Assembly (NCBI GenBank): GCA_021734665.1 | Contig: JAIPIN010000004.1 | Location: 1-40,471 of the forward strand | DNA: 40,471 nt | DNA from: Kiritimatiellales bacterium | Lineage (GTDB): Bacteria; Patescibacteriota; Gracilibacteria; Peribacterales; Peribacteraceae | Direction of reading: 5' to 3' | Shown: one piece after another, positions 27,009-36,436 of the stretch | How the letters are laid out: every line of letters starts with the position of its first letter | Position numbering within the stretch: position 1 is the first letter of the stretch | Made by a program: the position numbers and the translations under genes | Notes under the pieces: model-generated | Seen by the model: the letters and a program-made list of their open reading frames with translations, nothing else | Database searches by the model: none | Told to the model about the DNA's origin: nothing

Positions 27009-29603
27009 ATGTCACCAAATCAGCCTCCATCGGCCCCAAGTAATCAACCTACTCCACAAGAAAGAGCAAACCAGCAAATCAATAAACAAAATTCCACGAG
27101 CTCTGCAATTATTACTTCTCAACTTCGTGAGAGTATAAAGCGTAGAGAAGTTTCTGCTGTTGATGTTGCTGAATGGCCAAGAAAGCCGTGGCTCGCATAC
27201 GACTATCTTACAAATAAAGCACTTCAAAAAAATAATAGACGATCAAGGCGCAACAAAGTTTCACAGGGGCCTGATCCACAAGAACTAAAGGAAATCACAG
27301 ATCCTAATTCAGATGATAAACGTCTAGAACATTTACGCCACCTTCTTGGTGACGATGTGCTCAAGACGCTTGCAATCTGGTCACAAAAAGCACGGGAAGG
27401 TGACATAGAACGTGAAACATGGGAACGTGACGTCGCCAATGCTACAGATATTCAAAATGCACAAACTAAAGTGGCAAGTTTACATTCAGATTTAGAAAGC
27501 AGACTAGAATCATACGAAAAAACTGAAGAAGTTCTAAATACAAGCAAACAATTAAATCCTGTAGAAAAATTCCTTCGTGGAACAAAAGAATATGTATGGG
27601 ATGATTTCAAAAAACATCCAGAGATGAGCGTTGGACTTGTAGTACTTACATACCTAGCATTCCGCACAATTCAAAAAACAAATCCACGACTTTGGACTAT
27701 GACCAAAATATCTGCTGCAGCAATAGTTGCAGGTGCCTTTGTAAAAAGTAAATTTGGCATAGAGCCAACTGAATGGGTAGCGGAACAAGCAGAACGCTTT
27801 GGTTGGCAAAGTGGCGCTGATGGGATTCGCACAGGACGCGATACTGTAGGACAAATATTGCATGGGCCAAAAGGAGAGGGCACAGTAAACAACTACTACT
27901 ACGAACGTTTGGGACTTGGACGCGAAAAAGAACAAATAGTATTCGATTCAATGCTTACACAAAGTCCCGCACACTTTTTATCTTGGTATAACAATGCAAA
28001 AAAATGGAGAATGTCTGGAGATAAGAATATCCCAAAGAATATAACACGAATGGTAGATAAAATGTGTGAAGGTAAGCAGATTCCATCCTACTTCAAAAAA
28101 CTACCACCCGCCGATCGAGTAAAACTTACTCTAGATGTTGCAGACTCTATGTTCAAAGACATCGCAGAGGCCAATGGTAAAGATCCAGAAGCACATATTG
28201 GTATAGATATACTCCAAGGAAAATATGTAGACGGCACATATTTTGACCAAATATGGGCTGATTGGGAAAGAGATATAAAAATCGCTCTTACAAATCCAGC
28301 TCTGCCTCCTGATATTAAAACCCGTCTAGAGACAGCGCTACAAGAGGGTAAAGGATTCTGCGAAGGCATGAAGGCTCAAGTGCAAAATGGTGCAAGTACC
28401 ATAAAATTGATGGATGTTCTATATGTAGAACGTGCAAGCGAAGGCATTCCCAAATTTGATGGAGCAGGCAAATCTGTAGAATGGCTTATCTCAGAAGGAT
28501 ACAACAGTCTTAATGCTCTTTCTGGCGCAGCATACGATGCAGCAAAGAGCGCACTGGATTCAGTTAAAACTTATGTCACAAAATCCGTACCAAAAGCTGC
28601 TGGAGAAATTTGGTCCGAGATACAACCAATGCTAATCAACGATACTGGTACAGGAATTTTGGATAAGGGATTTGATAAATGGGAAGATCTGGATAACTGG
28701 CTTCGTGTAGACATTCCCAAAGATTCCTCAGGCAATCCTTTGTATGTTGATGCAGCTGGAAATGGACTTACAAGACTAGAGAATACGATAGATAAGGGTA
28801 CCAAAACATTCTGGGTAGTGGCAGAAAAAGGAAAGCCACTTGGAGATCTACTTATTGCAACTGGTGTAGCAGCAGGCGAAGCTGTGGAGATTACATTGGA
28901 ACAGATTAAGAAGTTTGCGGAGTATATAAAAAGTAAAACTCTAGAAAGTGGAATGTTCCGTGTACTTAAAACTGAACTTGCAGCTGGTGCTGATACACCA
29001 TCGATAAGAATCGAAGATCCTGAGCCTGGTTTTAAATACCAAGTAAAAGTTACATATAAAATTCGAGATCCAATCTCTGGGGCAACATCGAAACAACCTT
29101 TTATTTCTCCTGAACGCTGGTCTGACGACGGCACATCAATCGATTTCACTGACCCAACAACATTTGCAATCCCAGAAAATGCAATATCAGCGAAAACAAC
29201 GCTAATAATTACCGACAATTTAGGCAATACACAAAATAGCCCAGATTATGAACTTGATATTTCTAAATGGATAAATGAAAAGAGGGATATGCTTGCACTT
29301 GCAAACAGCTTCTCAGCAAGCTTCGACGCAACAGATAAAAAATTCAGCGTAACACTAAACGGCAAAAAGGATTATGAATACAGGGCATTTATATCATACG
29401 AATACACGGATGCTAATGGCGCTGCCAAGCCACCAGATAGTTTAATTTTTATGGGCACTTTCAATCAAGATGGATCACTACCGAAACCAATAATTAAACA
29501 GGTACCTAATGATGGACGTATAATTACATCTGCAAAAGCAAAAGTTGGGATTATCCATCCAAAAGGCAATAGTGTGAATACCGAAATAATAATTACGATA
29601 TAG
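27009..29603 (+). CDS. large hypothetical protein (864 aa from MSPNQPPSAP) with TM segments and C-terminal beta-rich domains
   Basis: Complete ORF directly downstream of the previous CDS; hydrophobic MSVGLVVLTYLAF and ISAAAIVAGAFV segments. Confidence 0.8.
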   Translation: MSPNQPPSAPSNQPTPQERANQQINKQNSTSSAIITSQLRESIKRREVSAVDVAEWPRKPWLAYDYLTNKALQKNNRRSRRNKVSQGPDPQELKEITDPNSDDKRLEHLRHLLGDDVLKTLAIWSQKAREGDIERETWERDVANATDIQNAQTKVASLHSDLESRLESYEKTEEVLNTSKQLNPVEKFLRGTKEYVWDDFKKHPEMSVGLVVLTYLAFRTIQKTNPRLWTMTKISAAAIVAGAFVKSKFGIEPTEWVAEQAERFGWQSGADGIRTGRDTVGQILHGPKGEGTVNNYYYERLGLGREKEQIVFDSMLTQSPAHFLSWYNNAKKWRMSGDKNIPKNITRMVDKMCEGKQIPSYFKKLPPADRVKLTLDVADSMFKDIAEANGKDPEAHIGIDILQGKYVDGTYFDQIWADWERDIKIALTNPALPPDIKTRLETALQEGKGFCEGMKAQVQNGASTIKLMDVLYVERASEGIPKFDGAGKSVEWLISEGYNSLNALSGAAYDAAKSALDSVKTYVTKSVPKAAGEIWSEIQPMLINDTGTGILDKGFDKWEDLDNWLRVDIPKDSSGNPLYVDAAGNGLTRLENTIDKGTKTFWVVAEKGKPLGDLLIATGVAAGEAVEITLEQIKKFAEYIKSKTLESGMFRVLKTELAAGADTPSIRIEDPEPGFKYQVKVTYKIRDPISGATSKQPFISPERWSDDGTSIDFTDPTTFAIPENAISAKTTLIITDNLGNTQNSPDYELDISKWINEKRDMLALANSFSASFDATDKKFSVTLNGKKDYEYRAFISYEYTDANGAAKPPDSLIFMGTFNQDGSLPKPIIKQVPNDGRIITSAKAKVGIIHPKGNSVNTEIIITI

Positions 29604-29630
29604 CACAAATTATATTGTCTTTACCGGAAA

Positions 29631-31337
29631 CTAGTCTTGCATCAATTGGTTAAACCCATCCTCCAAATGTTTATCTAGAGGCGAAAGTTCTTCCTCAAAT
29701 ACTGGTTCTTCACCATTATCTGGCTGCGCAGCCGGAGCTGTGCCTTCGGGAGGTGCATCTGGACCATCGCCTGAAGGAATTAATTTTGAGGCACCCCATA
29801 TACCGACGCCTGCGATTCCTGCAAGTAATAATTTCATTGCAGCATTTCTGGTAATATGCATTGTTTCCAAAATTCGTCTCTGAGTTCCTATATTTTCTTT
29901 TTCATGTAATTTTTTAATCAAACTCTTATGCAAATTACCTATGCCATATGACAAATTTTGAACAGTATCTTGTCTCATTTTCATTTCGGGTTTTAACCCA
30001 GACCCAGATTTTTGTGCATAAGAATTAAGTAACAAAGGAATTATTGGAACGCCCCATATTCTAAAAGTATTACTTTTAAGACTATCTAAAAACTGTTTCA
30101 TCCATAACAAGCGTGATTCAAGAACCATCCTTTCGGTTGCACTATCAACAATGGATTGATTGGGTTTTATATATTTATCGTAATGATTTTTCATTGCCTC
30201 GATTGCAGTAATCATCTCTTCAAAAATACGATTTAACTTTGTTTCATCATCATTTGTTCTAACAAAATTCCCTGCAGCATCTAATGCATTTGCAAATATA
30301 ATTATCTTAGAAACGCAAACATGATAGAGTCGCATTGACCCCCTCAACATTCCTTCATCTGTATCACCTGACGGTAAATTACTTACAGTTCTATTTATGT
30401 TAGCTAAACAAAGAGCATCCTGCTCAGAAGGTGTTTCTGGAATCTGTGATTGACCATATTGTAATTCATTTGCTCGAACTTGAAGATCTTTGTGAAAAAT
30501 AGAATTCCCCCAAGGTGGTGGAGATGCGCTCTTTTCAATAAAAGCATCAACATCTTTTCTTGTGGGCAAGATGCCTAAAAACTTTCTTTTATAATGATCA
30601 AGCAAAGTTCTAAATCCTCCTTTATTTTTAGTTTCAGCATCATTTTCTCCATCCACATTTGATTCTTCACCTTCTACTACTCCTACATCCAACGGATCAT
30701 CACCAACCTCTTCAGTACTACCTTCATTTTTCTTCTCTTCATCTTCAAGCGTAAGCAAATCATCCTCACCTAGTTCAGCTACTTCATCATCAGTATTTTC
30801 AAGAGACGTTAGATCAGATTCATCATTTTCATAGTATTCATCTCTTTCAACTAAAGGTTCATCCAATCTTAAGCCTGAATCCCCAAAATCCGAATCAATA
30901 TCAGAACCTCCTGCTGCCTGTGACTCTTCATCATCAAGCACACCAGAACCTTCATCCAACTTAATATCAGAACCGCCAAGCTCAATATCAGAACCTCCTT
31001 CATCCTGTAGCTCTTCATCATCTAACACATCAGAGCCTCCTTCCAATTCTAGTGGTTCTTCGTCACCCCAAGCTTTATTTCTCTCTCTCTGTTTTGCTAA
31101 TTCATTAACATCATCACGTTTAAACTTCCAAGTAGCTCCATCTATAAATCCACGAAGTTTATTTTGCTCACGTAACAACATAACATCTGCCGGTCTAAGA
31201 TCTAAATGTTCTGCAGCCTCTTCTAATGAAGAAAACTTAGGTGCCTCATTGCCACTATCGTGTCCACCATCTTTCTCTCCACCACCAAGTTCAAACTCTT
31301 CATCTTCTGGCCAATTACTATCAGGTCCATTTGACAT
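29631..31337 (-). CDS. MerR/excisionase-like HTH protein with acidic GGSD-type repeats and a C-terminal TM segment
   Basis: SSLEEAAEHLDLRPADVMLLREQNKLRGFIDGATWKFKRDDVNELAKQRE, then GGSDVLDDEE...GGSDIELGGSDIKLDEGSGVLDDEE; TM near MKLLLAGIAGVGIWGASKL. Confidence 0.75.
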   Translation of the reverse strand: MSNGPDSNWPEDEEFELGGGEKDGGHDSGNEAPKFSSLEEAAEHLDLRPADVMLLREQNKLRGFIDGATWKFKRDDVNELAKQRERNKAWGDEEPLELEGGSDVLDDEELQDEGGSDIELGGSDIKLDEGSGVLDDEESQAAGGSDIDSDFGDSGLRLDEPLVERDEYYENDESDLTSLENTDDEVAELGEDDLLTLEDEEKKNEGSTEEVGDDPLDVGVVEGEESNVDGENDAETKNKGGFRTLLDHYKRKFLGILPTRKDVDAFIEKSASPPPWGNSIFHKDLQVRANELQYGQSQIPETPSEQDALCLANINRTVSNLPSGDTDEGMLRGSMRLYHVCVSKIIIFANALDAAGNFVRTNDDETKLNRIFEEMITAIEAMKNHYDKYIKPNQSIVDSATERMVLESRLLWMKQFLDSLKSNTFRIWGVPIIPLLLNSYAQKSGSGLKPEMKMRQDTVQNLSYGIGNLHKSLIKKLHEKENIGTQRRILETMHITRNAAMKLLLAGIAGVGIWGASKLIPSGDGPDAPPEGTAPAAQPDNGEEPVFEEELSPLDKHLEDGFNQLMQD

Positions 31338-31431
31338 AATCACAAATTGGAAAAGGTTTCCTAAATACATAAATATTGTATAATAAAACTTCAAAAAAAT
31401 CAACCATATTACTGCAAATCCCTATTTCTCT

Positions 31432-32012
31432 TTAAATATCTCTATTTCCCCACTTTTGCGGATTTCGTGCAATATATGCTCGAATTCGGTTTAAATCGAT
31501 TTCGCCTCTTACTCGATGCTCATAATAATTTCGACTTGTGGTGAGCCTATCGAACCATGCCAAACTTTGGCTCCGGACGAATCCCTTAATTCATTTATTC
31601 TTTTCGCCACGGCGGATTTAAATGACCCAATAATTATGGGCAATGAATTTGGAATTGGCTTTCCAAAATGGCGGGACATGGATCGCGCGGGGGCGGCGGC
31701 ATGCCATTGTACGGGCGCGGATTTTCGTCGTAGGGGCACGGCATGCCGTGCCCCTATCCAAATAATTCCATGCATATGATTTGGCATCACAACAAATCGA
31801 TCCAATATAACATTCGAAAAATGATCGGAAATTTCAATCCATTTTTGCATAACAACCTCCCCACACTCATTCAATTTCATTATCCCATTTACAACTTCTC
31901 CAAAAATACATTCATTATTTACTGCATTAATCGTCACAAAATAAATCCCATTCATATATGAATGATTCTTTAAACGAACCGAACGTCTATTTGGCAAATC
32001 AATTTTCATCAT
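31432..32012 (-). pseudogene. REP-associated tyrosine transposase (RAYT, Y1_Tnp/HUH family), frameshifted
   Basis: NGIYFVTINAVNNECIFGEV...RFVVMPNHMHGIIW (HUH) ...SFKSAVAKRINELRDSSGAKVW, then a shift of frame to RNYYEHRVRGEIDLNRIRAYIARNPQKWGNRDI*. Confidence 0.88.
31731..31756. repeat. perfect 26-bp palindrome TAGGGGCACGGCATGCCGTGCCCCTA within the RAYT ORF
   Basis: Self-complementary by inspection; preceded by G to give GTAG at 31730-31733. Confidence 0.95.
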
Positions 32013-34411
32013 CCTTTTAAAACTTTGAATGCCATAAGGAATCCAGAAGTACACACTCCGCCAATAATCATGATCACCTCAACAATTGAAATCGGTGGAA
32101 GTGTGGCAACATCGCGCTGTGACCCTACTTCAATTGTTTCATTGGATAACGGCTCCTCAATCAAAAGGTTCGCAAACAACGCCCCTGTTAACACATCTTC
32201 CTCCGCCTCAACCTCATCTTCGTGCACAACATTCACATATTTTGTTTTAAGTGTAGGCAGAGGCTTTGCCTGCATCGGCTGAATCGAATCAGCAACAGGC
32301 TCTTGTTCCACTTGCTCCCGCACATCTAAATGTTCCACCGGACAAACATTCTTCTTCCCAGGTGTCGCCTTTTCCGTTACGCAATAAGACCCACCTACGC
32401 TCTTTGAGCTTCGGCGGGCAGGAGAAGCAGGCTCTCCCGCCAGTGTGACCACTGCACTATCCCGCACAGCACCGCCAGCTGCTGATACGAGGCCATGACC
32501 CATACGGCGAGAGAGCCCGCTCCTCAGAGAATAGGAATAATCTTTTTTTATTTTTGGATACGTTACGCCAATTTCAAACTCCCCCTCTGGCGATACAAGC
32601 CACACCTCATCCCCACCATTATTTAATGCAATACCTGTTTCATCTTTTGTAAGAACCAAAAAACCATGCGGAGCGATATCAAACTCTTCCGAGATTGTCC
32701 AATGTTTACTCCCGCCATCACGCACATCATCCAATACCCATCCACAAAGATTAAAACGCTTATCGGTTAGATTTAAAAGCTCAATCCACTCTTCTCCATC
32801 GCTTGGTGCAGGGAATATTTCCGAAATGATTACACCAGAAGAAACCGTTGGAATACATACAGAATCTTCTGTGTCCGCAGGTGGGAACACCTGCTCCTGA
32901 GTTAATGCTTGAGTTTCCTCTTCTTCTTCCTTTATCTCCTTTTCATCTTTTATCTCTTTTACCTCCTTCTCATCAATCTTCTCCCCTCTCACCTGCACCA
33001 ACAACGTCTCCCTCAACCCCATAGAACAATACGTATCCACCAACAACTCAATCGTATACTCCCCCACTTCATCAAAAGTATGCGACGTCGGATTGCATCC
33101 ACTTACTATTTCTCCATCACCGTAGTCCCATCTGCACTCTGCACTATCCAATGATCCTTCTTTAACTTCTGCAATCAAGTTGACTGAAAGTTTTTCACGT
33201 CCCCACACATCCCCAGATTGCATCACAATCATAGGGTCTAATTTCTTAAACGAGTTAATACTCCCAGGAGTTGGAATACAAAATGCAGTTAATGTTTCCG
33301 GATCCTGTGGATCTCTCCCAAAACTTACTTCCTCCGCAGTTTGTGCATACTCCAAAGAATCAATCAGTTCAGATCCATACCAAAGCTCTATAGTGTCACC
33401 CTGATTTCTAAGAGAAATATCTGTCTGCGTTTTACGCAAAGCAATCGCATGCAAAGCATCTAACATATAGTCATTAGAAATTTGATATTCACTACTCCCC
33501 TTCTTCAAAATCAAACCGTTTAAATTAACTGTTCCAGTTCCAAAGTTCATCAGCTCTATCCATTCTTGATCATCACGCCCAATGGGATTGGCTAATATTT
33601 CTGTAATTAAGATAGGAGGAAGAACAATGGGTTCGGGGTCGGGTTCGGGTTCGGGCTGAGGGTCGGGTTCGGGTTCGGGTTCGGAATTGGGGAACCACGG
33701 TGTTCCAAAAATCTCTAATCCATCATCGAATCCAACACAATCAGTTGAGCTTCTCCAATTAGATTCATCAGTACCAGAAATATTCGTATCAATCCTTTCC
33801 ATACTTGCTTTGGCTCCAGTACCAGATGGATTATTCCCTGCAAAAGGAGCACCACTACCATCATCCACTTCATCAACAAGAGCACCGCTGGCATTACGCA
33901 AACGCAGAAGTAACTTAGAATTCGGTAAACTCACAGAGCTTGTTACTAGATCGGGCTCATTTTTCAAACGTGAATTTGAACTGTTGTAATTGCTAATTAT
34001 AAAAAATTCATCTGACTGAATACTTATATCATCAAATTCAATCATCAAAACTTCTGCTCCATCTTTTATATAATTTAGTGTCCACTTATCAAGTACCACA
34101 TCATCGGAATCTGTATTTATCAATTCAATCCACTCATCCGCTGTACTTAAGTCTGAACCCATCCACATAAGCTCATTTATTACAATTTGAGCAGAGGTTT
34201 GCCTAGGCAGAATCAATCCTGCTAATAATGTAATAACAACTAATATGGCCAAACGAAGATGATTCTTTTTAAAAACAATTTTTCCATATCTCCTCTCCAC
34301 CTCAGAAGGGGGAGAGGATGGGAGAGGGGCCTTAGATACATATCTAAACAACTTCATACTAAGAAAAGAGTAACCATAAAGTTCTCTATCAAAACAGATC
34401 ATTGACCTCAT
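32009..34411 (-). CDS. secreted/anchored protein with three lamin-tail domains and a PKD-like domain
   Basis: IVINELMWMGSDLSTADEWIELIN, ILITEILANPIGRDDQEWIELMN and GVIISEIFPAPSDGEEWIELLN are LTD motifs; CRWDYGDGEIVSGCNPTSHTFDEVGEYTIEL is PKD-like; C-terminal TM. True start may be downstream of 34411. Confidence 0.85.
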   Translation of the reverse strand: MRSMICFDRELYGYSFLSMKLFRYVSKAPLPSSPPSEVERRYGKIVFKKNHLRLAILVVITLLAGLILPRQTSAQIVINELMWMGSDLSTADEWIELINTDSDDVVLDKWTLNYIKDGAEVLMIEFDDISIQSDEFFIISNYNSSNSRLKNEPDLVTSSVSLPNSKLLLRLRNASGALVDEVDDGSGAPFAGNNPSGTGAKASMERIDTNISGTDESNWRSSTDCVGFDDGLEIFGTPWFPNSEPEPEPDPQPEPEPDPEPIVLPPILITEILANPIGRDDQEWIELMNFGTGTVNLNGLILKKGSSEYQISNDYMLDALHAIALRKTQTDISLRNQGDTIELWYGSELIDSLEYAQTAEEVSFGRDPQDPETLTAFCIPTPGSINSFKKLDPMIVMQSGDVWGREKLSVNLIAEVKEGSLDSAECRWDYGDGEIVSGCNPTSHTFDEVGEYTIELLVDTYCSMGLRETLLVQVRGEKIDEKEVKEIKDEKEIKEEEEETQALTQEQVFPPADTEDSVCIPTVSSGVIISEIFPAPSDGEEWIELLNLTDKRFNLCGWVLDDVRDGGSKHWTISEEFDIAPHGFLVLTKDETGIALNNGGDEVWLVSPEGEFEIGVTYPKIKKDYSYSLRSGLSRRMGHGLVSAAGGAVRDSAVVTLAGEPASPARRSSKSVGGSYCVTEKATPGKKNVCPVEHLDVREQVEQEPVADSIQPMQAKPLPTLKTKYVNVVHEDEVEAEEDVLTGALFANLLIEEPLSNETIEVGSQRDVATLPPISIVEVIMIIGGVCTSGFLMAFKVLKG

Positions 34412-34803
34412 ACATACATCCTGACGAAATAATCATTTTGCCAACACAGACTTTTACGCTCTGTATAAAGGAAAAATACGTTCTTAACACACATAGAACG
34501 CCCAAAAAAGATAAATGTAGGAATATGTAAAGTTATCTTTAGCGCTGACTATCGTATTTTTGGCTTGGATTAGCCATATTCTAGCCACTCGCTTATTGAT
34601 AAAATCCCATATATAATAAGGATAGAGTTCTTCACACTCTCTCTAAAAGCTATTAACAGTTTGATACCGCATGAATTCCCCATTTGTAAACTATTCAGAT
34701 AACTTCCATCGCTTAACAGACCCCGAATTGATGGAACATATGTATCAAAGCTGACACGAGAGGGTGGCAGAGGAATTGTTTTGACTTCTGCCCCAAACAC
34801 TTC

Positions 34804-36375
34804 ATGGAAAATATCTTTACGTTTTATATCATCGTATTCCTAGCACTGCTAGGAGGTTTAATGCTAGGTCTACTTTCAGGCTGGTTCTGGTTTTCGCAAG
34901 GAAAGCGTATGAGCTCTGCCATTCGTGCAGAAATTAACGCACAAGAAAAAGAGTTACAAAAACTCGAAGGCAAAATCAATGAATCAGAAATTAAAGTAAA
35001 AGCTGCCGAAGCGGAAGCACGTGCAGCAGCAAAAGAAATTATTAGTGAAGCAAAGCTAAGAGCGAACGATCTGGAAAATAAATTAGAAAAAGAACAAGCT
35101 CGCATGGAAGAAAAAGAACGCGGAATGGAACAAAGGGCTAAAGAGATAGATCAGCAACGTGACACTCTGGCCAATCAACAAGAAGAAGTAAAAACCTTAA
35201 AAGCTGAACTTGCAGAAGCAAGTGTAAAACACCGCGAAGCGTTAGAAAAAGTTTCCAAGCTCACCGAAGAACAAGCAAAAGAGCAGCTATGGGAAGAAAT
35301 GAAAATAGAATATTCCCAACACTTTGCTTCCAACATAAAACAACTAAAAGTTGGAATGGAAGAAGAAGTGGAAGAAGAAGCAAAGCAACTATTATCCGAA
35401 GCCATTCAAAGATACGCATCCGAAGTTGCTACAGAATCTACATCCACAATTGTGCAACTACCTTCTGATGACGTTAAAGGAAAAATCATTGGAAAGGAGG
35501 GGCGAAATATTATTGCATTCGAACAAGCAACAGGCGTGGATATCATCATTGATGATACTCCGGGTGCAATTGTAATCTCTGGATTCGATCTGGCACGAAG
35601 GTATGTAGCCAAACTGGCAATGGAAAAACTTCTTAAAGATGGACGTGTTCAACCAGCACGCATAGAAGAAGTAGTAGAAAAGATGAAGGAACAAGTTGGA
35701 AAGATGATGCTTGAATTTGGAAAACGCGCTACAGAAGAACTGGGCATCACAGGATTCCCACAAGACTTACTTAAGATAATTGGACGCCTAAGGTTCCGCA
35801 CAAGTTACGGACAAAACATCCTCAAGCACTCTGTAGAGATGGCAAACTTGGCACGCATGCTTGCAGAAGAAATAGGAGCAGACCCACGCGTAGTTGTAGA
35901 AGCATGCTTACTACACGACATTGGCAAGGCATTAGACCACGAAGTTGCAGGAACTCACGTAGATATAGGAGTAGAGATTTGTAAGCGCTTTAAGATTAGA
36001 CCAGAAGTTATTCACTGTGTTGCATCTCACCACGAAGATATTCCTATCGAATCTCCAGAGGCATTTATTGTTGCTGCTGCAGATGCTGTTTCTGGCGCGC
36101 GTCCAGGTGCACGACGCGAATCATTTGAGGCTTACCTCAAACGCCTTAAAGATCTAGAAGGAATTGCAAAACAATTCGAAGGAGTACAAAGAGCATTTGC
36201 AATTTCTGCTGGACGTGAAATTCGTGTGTACGTTGATACCAATAAAATTGATGATCTTAAGCAAGCAGAACTGGCTAAGAACATCGCAAAGAAGATTGAA
36301 GATGAGCTTACCTATCCTGGAGTTATCAAAGTAAACGTTATCCGCGAAAGACGTATAGAAGAGAGCGCCCAATAA
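34804..36375 (+). CDS. rny: ribonuclease Y
   Basis: N-terminal TM, long coiled coil, KH domain (GKIIGKEGRNIIAFEQATGVDIIIDDTP), HD domain (LLHDIGKALDHE). Confidence 0.96.
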   Translation: MENIFTFYIIVFLALLGGLMLGLLSGWFWFSQGKRMSSAIRAEINAQEKELQKLEGKINESEIKVKAAEAEARAAAKEIISEAKLRANDLENKLEKEQARMEEKERGMEQRAKEIDQQRDTLANQQEEVKTLKAELAEASVKHREALEKVSKLTEEQAKEQLWEEMKIEYSQHFASNIKQLKVGMEEEVEEEAKQLLSEAIQRYASEVATESTSTIVQLPSDDVKGKIIGKEGRNIIAFEQATGVDIIIDDTPGAIVISGFDLARRYVAKLAMEKLLKDGRVQPARIEEVVEKMKEQVGKMMLEFGKRATEELGITGFPQDLLKIIGRLRFRTSYGQNILKHSVEMANLARMLAEEIGADPRVVVEACLLHDIGKALDHEVAGTHVDIGVEICKRFKIRPEVIHCVASHHEDIPIESPEAFIVAAADAVSGARPGARRESFEAYLKRLKDLEGIAKQFEGVQRAFAISAGREIRVYVDTNKIDDLKQAELAKNIAKKIEDELTYPGVIKVNVIRERRIEESAQ

Positions 36376-36397
36376 TATAAAACAAGACGTGCCATTG

Positions 36398-36436
36398 GGG
36401 CTGTAGAGACGTGCCATTGGCACGTCTCTACAGCCC
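36398..36436. repeat. perfect 18-bp inverted repeat with 3-nt loop
   Basis: GGGCTGTAGAGACGTGCC-ATT-GGCACGTCTCTACAGCCC; partial direct repeat GACGTGCCATTGG at 36386-36398. Confidence 0.95.

Noticed and set aside
28571-29227. 218-aa ORF antisense to the 864-aa protein gene
   Set aside because: Low-complexity antisense frame inside a supported CDS; no start context or family.
36398-36436. Rho-independent terminator of rny
   Set aside because: Perfect stem but followed by CAAACCTAC, no U-run, and its sequence resembles the palindrome in the RAYT gene.
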